A stretch of 64,000 bases of DNA from Oegoconia quadripuncta (taxonomy: Eukaryota; Arthropoda; Insecta; Lepidoptera; Autostichidae), in contig OX438751.1 of assembly GCA_949316235.1 (NCBI GenBank), positions 15,500,801 through 15,564,800 of the forward strand, read 5' to 3'. How positions within the stretch are numbered: position 1 is the first letter of the stretch; every line of letters begins with the position of its first letter. The notes under the pieces were generated by a model. The model made no database searches and had not been told where the DNA came from. It saw nothing but the letters and a program-made list of their open reading frames with translations. Both the position numbers and the translations under genes were made by a program. Shown piece by piece: positions 1 through 14,200 of the stretch.

Positions 1-2204
1 GCTTTGCAGCCCCGGCTGCTTCTCTCTCTTCAGAGGAAAAGCTTTAATGGACGACAACGTGATGAAGAAATACACGATGACTTCGAGTGAAGCTCGCCAT
101 TACGTGCAATACGACCAAGGTAGGACCTAAAGATATTTTAAAGGGTGGTCTCGATCAACAGAACCAAATCCTGCTTGATCATACAGAATGTCAATCTTTC
201 TTCTCATCTCTTCCCGTCAACTTTTCTCTATAGAGGCGGCTTGATTGATTTGTACTTTAAAGCGTGCGAAAAGTAAATCATCCTTTTTTTATTTTAAAAA
301 ATCTACTGGTTTTTAGCAAGAAGTTTTATGCTCGATATTTATTTATTTCTTAGTCTAATCATGACACCTGTGCCAATACAATACAACACTGCGTGTATGG
401 TTAAGGATTAAAAAAAAATACAATCAATATTTTTTTAGAAATATTTTACTATTTTTTTTTGTATGCGCTATTGAGCGACGTTGGTGTGCTCATATAAATT
501 GAATCGACCGTGTTTTGATATTTACATTTTCCTATAAATGAACTGAAGATTGAGAATCACGGGCAAATTGGAAACTGTTTCTACCTGTTTAAAAGTCTTA
601 AACATTGATATAACTTGTACAGAATGCGTGTTGCCGTTTTCTTTCTTATATTCCATCTCGTACTATCACTTTATATAATCATACAACAATTCTAAAAATG
701 GAGTCACGTATGTGTCTGCGTCATTGCTGATTATTGTTCGATCGATACTACTAAGTTTAAGAAACCAGAATATTTATTTTCGAAGATTAAATTCTCTTCA
801 AACTAAGAAGTAGGTCTGGTCGAATTCCTGTCCGGTTACTTACTGTGGCGTTCACGAACAGTTTCCGCTGTCAGGCGACGAAATTTTGAAGACTACTGAC
901 ATACTCGTTAAAATTTCTTTTAGGAAGCAAATTAAAGCACAAGTTTTTAAAGTGTCTGCAAAGAATGAGCATTCCGAAAGATGTCTTTTGAGCACATAAT
1001 TTGCCTATTTCTGTTTATACTATAGGAGTATCATTATATTTTTTGCAATTATTTATCACATTACCACAACATGATCTCAATATAAAGGCATTGGCACCTT
1101 CGCTTTCTCTCGCTGGGCTCTAGCTGAAAATCAGTGTCTTATCGCAATGTGAGGTTCCACACGGAGTCACCACCTACTTATGGTATAGACGACACATAAC
1201 ACTTGCGAGTGGTCACCAGTTTGTAAAGATTTCTTTGTTGTTTGTATAACCGCCTCCCTGGCTCAATGTAATCAACATTGGGTTTACGATTCTTAGGTCG
1301 CGGATTCGAGCCCCAGCGGGGTACTTGTTTAAGTACTAGGTTTGGTTGGTGGTAGGGTATTTTAAATGTCCGCCTGGCTAGCTACCACCGTCTTATCTAA
1401 ATCTGCCGCCAAGCAGCAATATTAATAGCATTGTTGTGTTCCGGTTGTCAGATATAAGGTGTTTCCGGGTCAGTACGCTTCCACCTTCGACCTCATCTTC
1501 ACTAACATCAGGTGTGATTGAGGCCAAATAAAAAAAAAGAGAAAATGGACACTAAAAGTTAATCCACATGAATACAATGACGGACTTATCGTGTAGAGGG
1601 ATTTCTTCCAGTAAGCCATAACGATAGTAGTATCTGTTTCAAATTCCCCTGTGAAATAATGCTATGTTTCGTAAGCTAAGTAGAATAACTGCGCGGTCGG
1701 ACGGTTTTTGTGTGTTTCTATGAATTACAAATAAACGGGTTATCTAAAACATAAATATACTGTTTGGCTCTCTGTTTCCTATAATAGTTTCCATTAGTGT
1801 TATTGCAGCTGTTGGTTTTCCAAATAAATAAAAATAAAATAAAAATAAATTCGCAATCTTTTACCGATTCAACTAATGTGACCCGATTCGAGACTGGTGA
1901 AAGACAGACAGACTCCTCACTCGTTTCAAATCGTACTCTTCTTCTACAAGTTTTAATCATTATTTTTCCTTTTCTAGGTGAGGACCGTTGGCTTTGCACA
2001 CTGCTGTTGCAGCGGGGTTACCGCGTGGAGTACTCCGCTGCGTCTGACGCGTACACCCACTGTCCAGAGCGGTTCGATGAATTCTTCAACCAACGGCGCC
2101 GATGGGTTCCGTCAACCATGGCGAACATCTTCGACCTGCTCGCTGACTCCAAGCACACTGTCAAAGTTAACGACAACATATCTACACTATATATCATATA
2201 TCAG
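1..2204 (+). CDS. CHSB: CHSB exons 12 (partial) and 13: end of catalytic domain
   Basis: Exons 1-119 and 1978-2204. The first carries the conserved block reading [14 protein letters not shown] and ends in phase 1 at a gtagga donor. The second opens with GEDRW at 1978-1991 and holds QRRRW at 2091-2105, the two signature motifs of chitin synthases (acceptor/general base region and product-binding motif). Exon 13 is 227 nt, exactly the length of the CHSA equivalent at 52142. The segment lies on the cytoplasmic face, just ahead of the five-helix membrane cluster. Confidence 0.95.
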
Positions 2205-5200
2205 GTAAGTGCTGTCATAAGAGTAAATACTAGCTTTAACCGCCTCTCTCTGGGCAGGCGGGTTGACTATTGCAGATGATTTGTGAGCTCCTTATACACT
2301 ACTGCCCATTACTGTTAACTGATGTGGCATAAAGCGACCTTTTACCACATCCACAGGAAGACTCTGGCCCGGGAACTTACTTGGTAAAGCTCACAAATTC
2401 AAATTAAACGTTTTCGCTAGCTGCTTTCCATGTTGGCTCCCCAGACTAGCGCTTCATAGTGCTGTGCCAGAATAATTGCAATTAAGTTCAATTCATTAAA
2501 AACCTTTCAGATTACGCTGATGGTCGGTACGGTCCTCGGTCCTGGCACCATTTTCCTGATGATGATCGGCGCAATGAATGCTATAACTGGAATGAGTAAC
2601 GGAAACGCACTTCTGCTCAACCTTATTCCCATTACGATTTTTCTTATCGTATGTATGACTTGCAAGTCAGAAACACAGGTCAGTAAAATAAAAATAATTT
2701 TAATTAGAACTTATTAATCAGTTTTAGTTGCTTATCACAAACGCACTGTTTTTATCTATAAACACAATAAGTAGGTGTACAATTGCCTGATGATAATAGC
2801 TAATTAATAATAGTATCGTATGCTTGTTATGGTAAAACTGTTAGCCAACTGTACTTCGCCATAAAATCCGTTATACCAGTTTTGACAATAAATGATTCTG
2901 TCCTTTATTCTAAGACGCTTGATAAACATAGCTATCATGTTCTAAACAAGAACTAAAGTATAGAAGGAACGTTATATAGCACAAACGGAAGTTAATGTAA
3001 CGACTCTCTTTATACCGTCTGAATAAGAGACATGATTGATTGGTGTTTTACTTTTCCATAAGTATTTAGAAAGGCTAGCGAGCAAGCCATACTACCTCGT
3101 CAGATGATAAAGAGCTTCTCTTCTTTCTTGTCATAAGGACGAATATAATATATTGTTGTATTTCTTTTAACTACAAAAATATTACAAAATTTGCATACAT
3201 TTTTTATGGGTACAGTCGACAGCACGACGACCGTAACGTTACCAATGTAACCTGGCCGCGCTATCGAAAATGTGAACGCGCCAAGATCTGCTTTTTCTGA
3301 AAGTGTTCTTGTTGTTTTTAGACAAACGTATTTCCAATTCCTATATTTTTTTTTATTTATAAACTTGTTAGATCCTAAGAGTTACATGTTTTATATCATC
3401 TGAGATTAATCCGTCCTTTATTGTCGCAGTTATTATTGGCGAGTATAATAACATGCGTGTACGCAATGTTAATGATGATGGTGATAGTCGGCATAGCTCT
3501 ACAAATAGTTGAAGATGGTTGGCTGGCGCCTTCGAGCATCTTCTTTATAGCCACGTTTGGAATATTCTTCATAACAGCCGCATTACACCCGCAAGAGATG
3601 ATATGTCTCTTGTATATTGGTGTGTATTATATAACGATTCCAAGCATGTACATGTTGCTGATAATTTATTCGCTGTGCAATCTGAATAATGTCACATGGG
3701 GAACACGAGAGGTGGCGCAGAAAAAGACGATCAAGGTCAGTAGAATTTGCATTTTTAAGTTGATTTAATTTAATGGTGTACACAGTTGACTAGTAATTGA
3801 AATATATACTTTATAGTAATGGCTGCACGTCAAATGAAGTCTAAAAATTAATCGCAACAATTTTATATCATCCTATTTTAATGACACAACGATATTTCTA
3901 CATAGTGCCTTTATATTAAGATATACGTAGGTATTATATCAATAAGCAATACCCCCTGTTTAAAATATAGGAAAATTAAACTTGTAAAATTTTATTAGTA
4001 GAAAGAAGAACCGCTACCTGCTAATCGTCAATTTTAATGATTGATTATGTAGAGGCTATTGCCACTACAAGTCAAATACATGATTTGAACTTAGATTTTG
4101 TCAGACCGCGTGTACCTACTCCGCTGAACATTAAACTCTATGTTGTTAAGACTAATCCAAGGTAGTGTTAATGGAGGGTTGATCTCTTATTTTAGGAGCT
4201 CGAAATGGAAAAGAAGGCAACAGAAGAGGCAAAGAAGAGCATGGATAAGCACAGCCTACTCAAATGGTTCGGTAAATCAGATGAGACTACCGGTTCATTG
4301 GAGTGTAGCGCCGCGGGAGTTTTCCGTTGTATGTGCTGCACCAACCCGAAGGACCATAAAGACGACTTACATCTATTGCAGATATCCAACTGCATTGAAA
4401 AGATCGAGAGGAGATTAGAGGCTTTGTACGTGTCTATTTTTTTCTCCACAACGAATATATTTTCGTGACTTTTTCTACGATCATATAATAATTTAAGCCT
4501 AATATTATGCGAGAGGCAATCTTGCTTTTCGCGATTTGTGGTTGTATCTCTGACCACCCCATTTGGGATGAAGGTCGTGACGTTATATATGTATGTATAA
4601 ATCGTATCTCTTTCTATCTTTCTCTGTCTCTTACCCCTACCTCACCACCAGGCAGGCTCGCTTGTAGTTAGCGAGTGGTTTTGTATCAGAATATTATCAT
4701 TATTAAGGCTCTAGGCGGAAATGGAAACGTTGGGCTTCGAATATAGTAAGTTAAGTAACAAATGTTTTCTTGGAAGGTAAAACGCTGATATTAAAGAACT
4801 TGTACCACTATTCGACAGAGGATGATAAAAAGAGACAGATTAGGCTTTTAATAGCGGCACAATTCTTTAATATAAGATAAATAATAAAATAGGTTGAGTG
4901 TAGCGAAAAATCTATACAGGGTGTAATCGTTAAGTGTGCACAGGCGATTATTCCGTAACTATTATAGATATCAAAAGACTTTAAACTGATATCGAAAATA
5001 CTTTACCTAATGAGTAAAATGACATTAATAACTTTTTAAAAATAAAACGAGAAATATCCAAAAAAATTACATTTATTTAAAAAGTTATTAATGTCATTTT
5101 ACTCATTAGGTAAAGTACTTTCAATATCAGTTTAAAGTTTTTTAATATCTATAATAGTTACGGAATAATCGCCTGTGCACACTTAACGATTACACCCTGT

Positions 5201-8200
5201 ATATCTCTCTGAAAGTATATAACGGAAACCAATTGCATTGTACATGACTAATCAGTGAATTCGTGTACAATGTTGAACATTTACACAGGTTTTGTTTTCA
5301 AAATAAGGAATCTACGATATGAAAGTAGGAAGTATAATAAATTAAAACAACTTATGTGTGGTACATCAGGGGTGCTCCACCGGATACCGCAGAGCAGCCG
5401 GTGTGGCGTCGCTCGTCTATCGGTCTACGCGGCGACCCACTCTCTACGGTGCCGGAGTATGAAGAGAGCGACATATCTACGGATATTATACCACGGGTAA
5501 TTTTTTCCCACTTTAATGCTCATTATCTTTTTGTAAAATGCAGGTTTTCTTTGCAGTTTAGAATATTTAGGTATATCAATCTTGTTGTCGACTTCCCCAT
5601 TTCCTGTTCCTGGATGCGCTCCTCTGGCACTCCTAAGTCCACTGACTAACGACGTTTGATAGCAAGGCGAATACCTTACAATACTCTTTATTAAACAAAA
5701 TAATTTTCAATAATTTTACCTTACCTTTATCGAGCGCGCTATATCGAAAATTGGGCCTGCCTGTGCTTTTCTCTGTCTGAGATCCTTCTACGTCCTTTCC
5801 GTGGTTTCTGGGACTGCTTGTGTGCATCTGTCATGTCGTTCTCAACCTACAGCTATGAGGGTTGGAAGTTTTCTTCAGCATGAGAAGATCCCTGCGATCA
5901 TCCAGATTCGCCACGCGAGCAGTTGATTATTGCTATTGCATACTTGTGTCTAAATCTATTTCTAAATAATCACCGCGTCATCCTATTCAATTGTCCATAG
6001 TTATTCTCAAGTATGCAAGTTTTTTTACGATATTTTATTTTCACCGGAATGTTAAGTACAGTAATAATACCGTAAGAGATCGAATTCCCACCGCTCTCTG
6101 GCCGTTAGGCTGGTTGGTTGGTGGTAGGGCATTTTAAATGTCCGCCTGGCTAGCTACTACCATCATATCTAAGTCTGCCGCCAAATAGCAATGTCAATAG
6201 CATTGTTGTGTTCCGGTTGTCAGAGATAAGATAGCCAGTTCTCCAAATAAGATGGAGTTTCCGGGTCAGTACGCTTCCACCTTCGGCCTCATCTTCACTT
6301 AACAACAGGTGTGATTGGAGACAAGTCCTAACCCGTTGTGCTTTAAAAAAAAGTTATTTTTTGTAGTTAAGTTACTTCGGGCTGCGCAATTGACCACATA
6401 TGTCGAACAGCTATGTAATCTACTAAGAAGAAGAACAGATAATGTATTAAGATGTAATCCTGATATTATCTTTGAAAATTCATATTCACAGGAAGAAAGA
6501 GACGACCTAGTAAATCCCTACTGGATAGAAGATCCTAATCTCCAGAAAGGCGAAGTGGACTTCCTGACTACAGCAGAAACTGAATTCTGGAAAGATTTAA
6601 TCGACGTATATTTGAGGCCCCTTGATGAGAATAAAGAGGAAAAGGTAAACAGACTTTATGTTCTTATTATATATATATATATATATGTTTTTTTTTTTTT
6701 TTTTTTATTGGATTTACAATGGTTCGTACCCTGCAATTTTTTGTCTAAAACTCGCCACTATGTATGTTGTTCTTTAAGACTATAGCCCAGTATTCTGTGT
6801 GGTTCCAGCAATGGAATCGGCTCCTGGCAAATAATAAGACCAATCCATCTTTACCTATGGTTGTAGAAAAAGTTCATCATTGAAATTTATACTCGCGGTT
6901 GAGATTATGCAGGTTGTAATGGAAGTCGTGGATTTCACTCCTGACTTTCAATACTAGTTGGTCTTAAAGGACAGTGTAATATTTAAGGGTGATCGAGTAA
7001 TGTTTCCTTAATTAGTACTTTTTGGCTGAACCTGTGCCCAGTAGTTTTCTAATGAGGCTGTTATTGGAGTTTGAAGTCTAAATAATGGTCAATCATAAAT
7101 ATTTTCGTACTGTTATAGGAGCGCATCAAGACTGACTTGAAGAACTTACGCGACATGATGGTCTTCGCTTTTGTGATGGTAAATGCTCTGTTCGTGCTGA
7201 CGATATTCCTACTGCAACTCAATCAGGACCAGCTGCACTTCCAATGGCCGCTCGGGCAGCAAATGAGCATTGTCTACGACGACGACGCTAATATAGTGAG
7301 TTTGAGTGACTATGCAACTGCTAATGAATAGACTTTTGTACTTAACTTTTTGTATCCAAGAATTTTATGGTTATTATATACTTATCTGTTTCATAAAATC
7401 TAGGTTGACTGCAATGTGTAATATCATCATTAAATACTCGTTTGATTTATTATCTGTGTCGGATCACTAAACACAAATATATTTAAGATGTCATGTAACT
7501 CTTTCTTGATTGAAATACAATTTTGTAATTATCGAACTGTCAGCGGCGCAAGCAACCGAAAGTATACGTCTAGTAGAGTATTCAATGAATGGGGCTTTCA
7601 TCGTACTCAATTCGGTGTAGTCCTGCTGCTATTCAAGTTATATCACCCGCAGTTTTCTAACTTTGCCGTCTAGGCTAGACGTTTATTTTACAGAACATGA
7701 ATAGACAGCCTGCTTTCATAAATAATGAAAAACAGTCCTTTATGAATAACTATAACGCTTATGGTACACTTAAATCTTAGGTTTCTTCACTTTGGCACAT
7801 AATCTTTTGCCTTTGCTAGTTATGTTGTTTAATAATGTTAACATAAACTTTCTAAAGAAAATAATGGCTGTTATTTTAAAATGATACTGGTCACTATGTG
7901 TTTAATGAATAAAGGGTTAGCGCTTGACCTCAATCACATTTGATGTTAAGTGAAGTTGAGGCCGAAAATGGGAGTGAGCTCATCCGGAAACCCCAGCTTA
8001 TTCGCCTATCGATTGGCTATCTTATCTCTAACAGCCGTAACACAACAATGCTATCAACCTTGCTGCTTGGCGACAGACTTAGACAAGATGATGGTAGCAA
8101 ACCAGGCGGACATCTTAATGTCTTAAGAGTTTACTTCGTCCAATTAACAAATTATTGTTAAAAACGGACACTTTTTTTATAATCGTTAATTCTGGCAAAG

Positions 8201-11200
8201 CTAGCTAGGTATTATTTATAATTAGCTTTTAGGCTTGTCGAGTGCAGGCCACAGCGATGTTGTTATTTATTCTGAATTTAAAAAGAAATCTTAACTTATT
8301 CAATGAGGGCGCCACTGGATGGAATAAACCCTCTTAAAAAATGCCCTACCATCAACCAAATACACAAAAATCTTTTAATATTTTATTGTAAACAGATATA
8401 CATCGACCGCGAGTATCTTATGTTGGAGCCGATCGGTTCGCTATTTCTAATATTCTTCGGATCTGTGATGGCGATCCAGTTCACCGCCATGTTATTCCAC
8501 CGGCTCGGAACCTTGACGCATTTACTCGCTAGTGTGGCACTCAACTGGTACTTCACTAAACAGGTGAGACAGAAGAAATCCTGTAATACAACATGTATAC
8601 TTATATAATATGCGTTAGCAAATTAACCCCAGTACAACTATCAGTATACGGCACCAAAATGGCGATGAACCGCCGCATTGAACTTAGAGACTTCGGCCTT
8701 AAACAGTTAACTTATTTGTTCTTTTTACCCGACTGCCCAATGAAGGTGGGTAATGTTTTTCGAGTGTATGTATGTATTTAGATTTCTATGATACCTTCTG
8801 AAGCCTAAACGGCTTGACCGATTTTGAAGTGCATGGCGTCGTTAGATTCGTCTTGATCCCTGGAGTGTCATAGGATATATTTTATGATAAAAAATCCAAC
8901 ATGGCGCCCGCGAAATACAAAATATGCTGTCGGGTTATTGTTATTTTAGGTCGGTTATTTATCTAATTCGGAGTAGGGTTTTATCAGCTTTCATTACTGT
9001 TTTTATTTGTGATTGGTTAAATTCCATCCGTTTGAAGTGGCACGGTTTGTCGATCTTCACACATGCCCAGTGCGAAATGGAGAATCTTTGTGACTAGTAC
9101 CTCGGAACCACGGAAGCACTCGTATGGATACGCCTCTAGTGGTCATCCATCCAGTGACTGACCGCGCCAAACATTGCTTAACAGCGCTTTGAGCTTTGTT
9201 TAGTATTCTATATATCATTGAATGTCAGTCTTTTCAAAATCTTACAATATTGGGATCTGTAAGAGCAGGGTAAGTACGCTTCTACTGAGATCCCGTGCTT
9301 CTTCTTCGACCACATCGTCACTTTCCAACAGTTGAGACTGTGGTCAAACGCGTATCCAGTCAATCATAAAATAGCAATGTTTTTATTTAGTAAATGAATG
9401 ATAATGTATATGAAAATTTTCATATATTGACGTGTCTAAGGGCCGGATTAATAAATCGACCTTGAGATAGAGGTCGCGTCTCAGTCTCATCATCAATCCG
9501 TAAACATCCCACTGTAGGGATATAGGGCCTTCCCTCGTATTATTAGGAAGTATGGGCCATAGTCCACCACGCTGGCCCAATGCGGGTTGGGAGTGGGAGT
9601 TGTGAAGTCTCACATGCTTCTCAATAATTTCTCAGGCATGCAGGTGCTATGTGGGGACCAAGGAAGAATATTAATAAAACTCACAACTCGGTGTCACGCG
9701 TATAATGAACCGTAAATTATACGTGTCTCTACTTATATATTCTAACCTACTTACATTGAAGGAAGGTAGAGGTGCGTCATACACTACACAGTTTCCTCTC
9801 CATATTTTCCTTCACCGTTTAAGAGCGTCGGTCGCTCACGGTCTCCCAATTCGGGAGGTCCGGGTTCGATTCACAAGCAGGCCATGCACCAATGACTTTT
9901 TAAATTTAATTACTTATGTCTCAGTTTCAATACTATTTGTTTTGATACTGGTTTAATGTGCGACAGATCTTAAGGTCATCTCAATCTTGAGGACGGTTTA
10001 TTAATACGGGGCTAAGTGCACTAATAATTCGAGGTTACGGTTTAAGTGACAATACGAGACTCGTAAATTCATTCGTGGAGATGGTCTCCAAGGTAACTGA
10101 TCCATGTGTTTTATAAACATTTAATTTCACCAGGCGAACGAATTGTCAGATAAAGCCCTGATTGAGAAGCATGCCGTGGAGCTCGCCAAAGATATGCAGA
10201 AGTTGAGAGACGATGACCTGCAACATCGCGGCGGCGTCGATGACAACCACGTGACCCGGCGCCGGACTGTCCACAACCTGGAGCGCACGCGCGACGTGCG
10301 CCAGAGCACGGTCAACCTTGGCTCCAACTTCAAGAGACGGCTCACGATACTACACCAAAGTGATCCCGGTAAGGTCACACCCTATTATGCTAAATTATAC
10401 AACGTACAATTACACAAGATCACGTGGCCAGCTGATGGCATTGCCCGTAACACTTGCCAAAGACTCCCTAAGTCTTCTTATATTGAGACTCTGTCGTCTA
10501 AATACCCTTGGCCTTTGATGTTTATTTCAAGAGATTTACAAATATTGTGAGGTATTATGTGGGGCGATCCGGGAAGAACAAATAAAAGGATGTGTTCATT
10601 GCGAAGTTAGTGTAATAATCAACCACGTGTTTACATAGGTAGTCTTATTTATTAATTAATGTAACATACGTCACAGCTACCGAACTTACACACACTAAAA
10701 CATACGTTGCGCCGACTGGCATTTAACGTGACCCATTTACATTTCCTTTTGCGAGTTTTAAATTATATTATTTATGTATTTATCACAATACTTCACCTCC
10801 CCCGAAAATCTATAGGGTTCACCCCCTTCGCAAGGAAAAAAAATGTTTCACATTTTTACATTTTTTTTTTGAATATTGTCTTAACCTACAAGTATTCTTA
10901 AATTAGAAATTTCAGAAATTGAAAAAAAAAATATCAAAATGAATCATAAAATAACTTAGTATTATTCTTATGCGTTACATATTCCTTATTATTCTTAAAT
11001 ATCTTAACATTAGGGCACATATCTTTTATGACCTTATATGGTCCAGTGTAAATGCATTCTAGCTTATTACCTACTTGATTTTTTAATAATACCAAATCTC
11101 CAGTATCATATTTAATGGGATTTGTATGCTTATCATACTTTAATTTTCTAATTGATTTATTACATAAAAGATTACTTCTAGCGTCACTTAAGGCTTTTTG

Positions 11201-14200
11201 CAACCTGAACTTAAGCTCTTTTGGATAACTGTCGTAATTATAATATGGTTCTACTGAACTTTGTAAATTACTAGGCAACTGACATAATTTACCGAATACT
11301 AATTCATATGGAGTATATTTTGTCTGCGTGTGTTCCGTTGTATTAAACGAAAAACACCAATACGGAACCCAACTGCTCCAATTTGATTTGTTATTAGTGC
11401 ACTGGATTCTAAGGTAAGCAGTTAAATGCTTATGAGTGTTTTCTAGCGCGCCTATCGTCTCATGATGATATGCCGTAGATTGTAATTTTTTAACTCCTAA
11501 TAAATTGCAAATTTCAGTCATAACTGAGGAAAGAAATTCAGTTCCCTGATCAGTAACGATTTCTTTTGGAATGCCGTACCTTAAAATAAAATTATTTACA
11601 AAACTTCTTGCTACAGACTCCGTATCTTTTCTCTCTAAGGGATACGCTTCTACGAATTTTGTTAAATCACATTGTAATGTTAAAATGTATCTATAATTAA
11701 AATCATCTATCTCTAAAGGACCCATTATATCTAGACTAATTCGTTCGAAAGCTGAACTCGCAGTTGTTGTAACTGTTAAAGGTTCCTTAATATATTTATT
11801 CGTGAACTTATTAAATTGACATAACTTGCATTTCTTAACATATTTAATGACGTCATTAGTGATTCCTGGCCAGAAATAGTGTCTCTTAATATTGTTTAGC
11901 ATCCTATTAACCCCTGCATGTCCGCTAGTGGGTAACAGATGAAAGTCATTTAGAATTATTTTTCTTTCGTCTTTATCATTGATACGTAAAACATCTTTAG
12001 TAATCATCAGTCGCGGTTTATCTAACATTAACTTCTTAATTGTACTTGCAAGTAACTTAATATGTCTTTCATTAACCTTATTCTTCACAATAAGTAATTC
12101 TGATATATTTAATTTTCTACATAATTCTCTTAAATCCCTCGCTAACACCTCCGGGGTAGATAACGATCGGGTATTTAAGTAAATAGCTGACCGCGATGGA
12201 ACATATGAACAGTTTCCTACTGTTGACTCTACTTTTTCGTCTTTCTTTAATTTTAATGAATGACTGAAAATTATTTCTACTACATCTTGTGGTGGCTTGA
12301 GAATTTCCACAGTCATGGGGTGATCAGTCCCATTTTCCGTTGAAATTTCCGCCTTACAATCATTATTTTCTAGCCGTTGTTTCTGTGCTCTAGTTAACAC
12401 TGAAACTACCTGTTCATGCATGTTCTTTAAATCAGTACATGTTACAGGGAGTCGTGCCGGGAGTCGACTCAGTGCATCAGCTGCTGCATTGTGCCGACCC
12501 GGGACATACTCAATTTCAAAGTTATATTCTTCCAAATAAAGTCGGAACTTGGTTAATCTACTTGAGCTGTCTTTCATATTAAACAAGTATATGAGAGGCT
12601 TGTGGTCAGTTAATATTTTAAAACGCCTACCGTAAAGATAAGGCCTAAAATGTCTAACCGCCCATACGATAGCTAACAACTCTAAATCTATTACTGGGTA
12701 CCTTGTTTCGGCTGGCTTTAAGCTCCTACTGGCATATGCCACAACTCTATCATTACCGTTGGATAATATTCCTCCTAACCCTATTCTCGACGCGTCCGTC
12801 TGTAACTTAAATGTATTACTTTCTGAAAAATCGGGATATTCAAGGATGGGTGGGTTCATAAGGGCAGATTTTAAGTTATTAAACGCTAAGTCACATTCAG
12901 TTGTCCATTCGAAATTAGAATTCTTTTTACATAATCTGTTTAAGGGATGGGATATGTCAGCGAATCGTGGGATAAAACGCCGATAGTAATTAGAAAAGGC
13001 CACGAACCTTCTGACGTCATCCACGCTTGCTGGTGTAGGGTAACTTTGTATGGTATCTATTTTAGTGGGATCGGGAAAAATACCTTCACCTGTTATTTTG
13101 TGACCCAAATAAACCATTTCCGTACGTAAGAACTCGCACTTAAGAGGGTTTAATTTTAGGTTCACTTTTCTTAGTCTCTCTAATACAGATGTTAAGTTTT
13201 TATGATGACTATTGATGGAGTTGCCTATTATTATGCAATCATCCAAATATACAAAACATTGTTTGTAGTTTAGACCTGACATAGCTATTGTCATTAAACG
13301 TGAAAATACACTCGGGCTGGTCTTAAGTCCCATAGGACACCGTTTCATCTGATAAGTTTTATCAGTTGTAAATGCTGTACATTTACGTGAATCCGGATGT
13401 AATGAAAGTTGAAACATCCTGTCTACATTGAAAGCAGTATATTTTCTTGATTTTTCTGATAAATTAAGCTGATAATAGCTTTGCGAAAGATCAAGCTTAG
13501 AGAAATAGATAGCACCTGATAATGAATCGAGAATGTCCGTAATGTTCGGAAGTGGAAACTTATCGTCCTCAATTTTATTATTTAATTGCCTATAGTCGAT
13601 GACAAGTCTCCATTTCTTTTCTTTTGTTTTGTCAGACTTTTTCGGTACTAGCAAAACCGGACTAGACCACTCTGAAATGGACTCCTCTATTATGTCGTTT
13701 TCTAACATTTCCTCGATTTGTTTCTGAACCTCTTTCTTTAACGCATGTGGTATTCTATATGGCTTTACATACGCGGGTGAAACATTATCCTTTAACGTAA
13801 TCGAATGTTCCATTAGGTTCGTAACGGATAATTTGTCTCCAGGAAGATGGAAAACATCTGCATACTTGGCGCATATTGTTTCTATTCCTAATCTATCCTC
13901 CTTATTTAAATAGCTCAAATCCAGTAACTCAAATAAAGTTTTCACTCTGTCTACTGACATATTATTCTCTTGGAATGTACATATGTCAAAACTTTGCAAA
14001 CTATGTATCTCTAAATCTGAAAAATTCAAAACAACTTCCTTATCAGTTGTATTCAGAATTCTTACGGGGATAGATCCGTTTCGCGGCTTAGATATAACTC
14101 CAGCGAGGAATACCCCTTCTCGCATTTCACTCGCAAGTACTACACAATCGTGACTCATTCCAGTGGGTATATATTTAATTACCTCACATCTTGCAGGAAT

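Larger units (their letters stand above)
8564..10133 (+). other. CHSB intron 20 (repeat-rich)
   Basis: No coding sequence. Contents: a dispersed repeat at 8724-8860 (CCCGACTGCCCAA.. TTTTTCGAGTGTATGTATG .. CCTAAACGGCTTGACCGAT) whose left part recurs at 41978-42066; a SINE-tail-like stretch at 9245-9350; and a MITE (9443-10009) interrupted by a later insertion. Confidence 0.7.
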
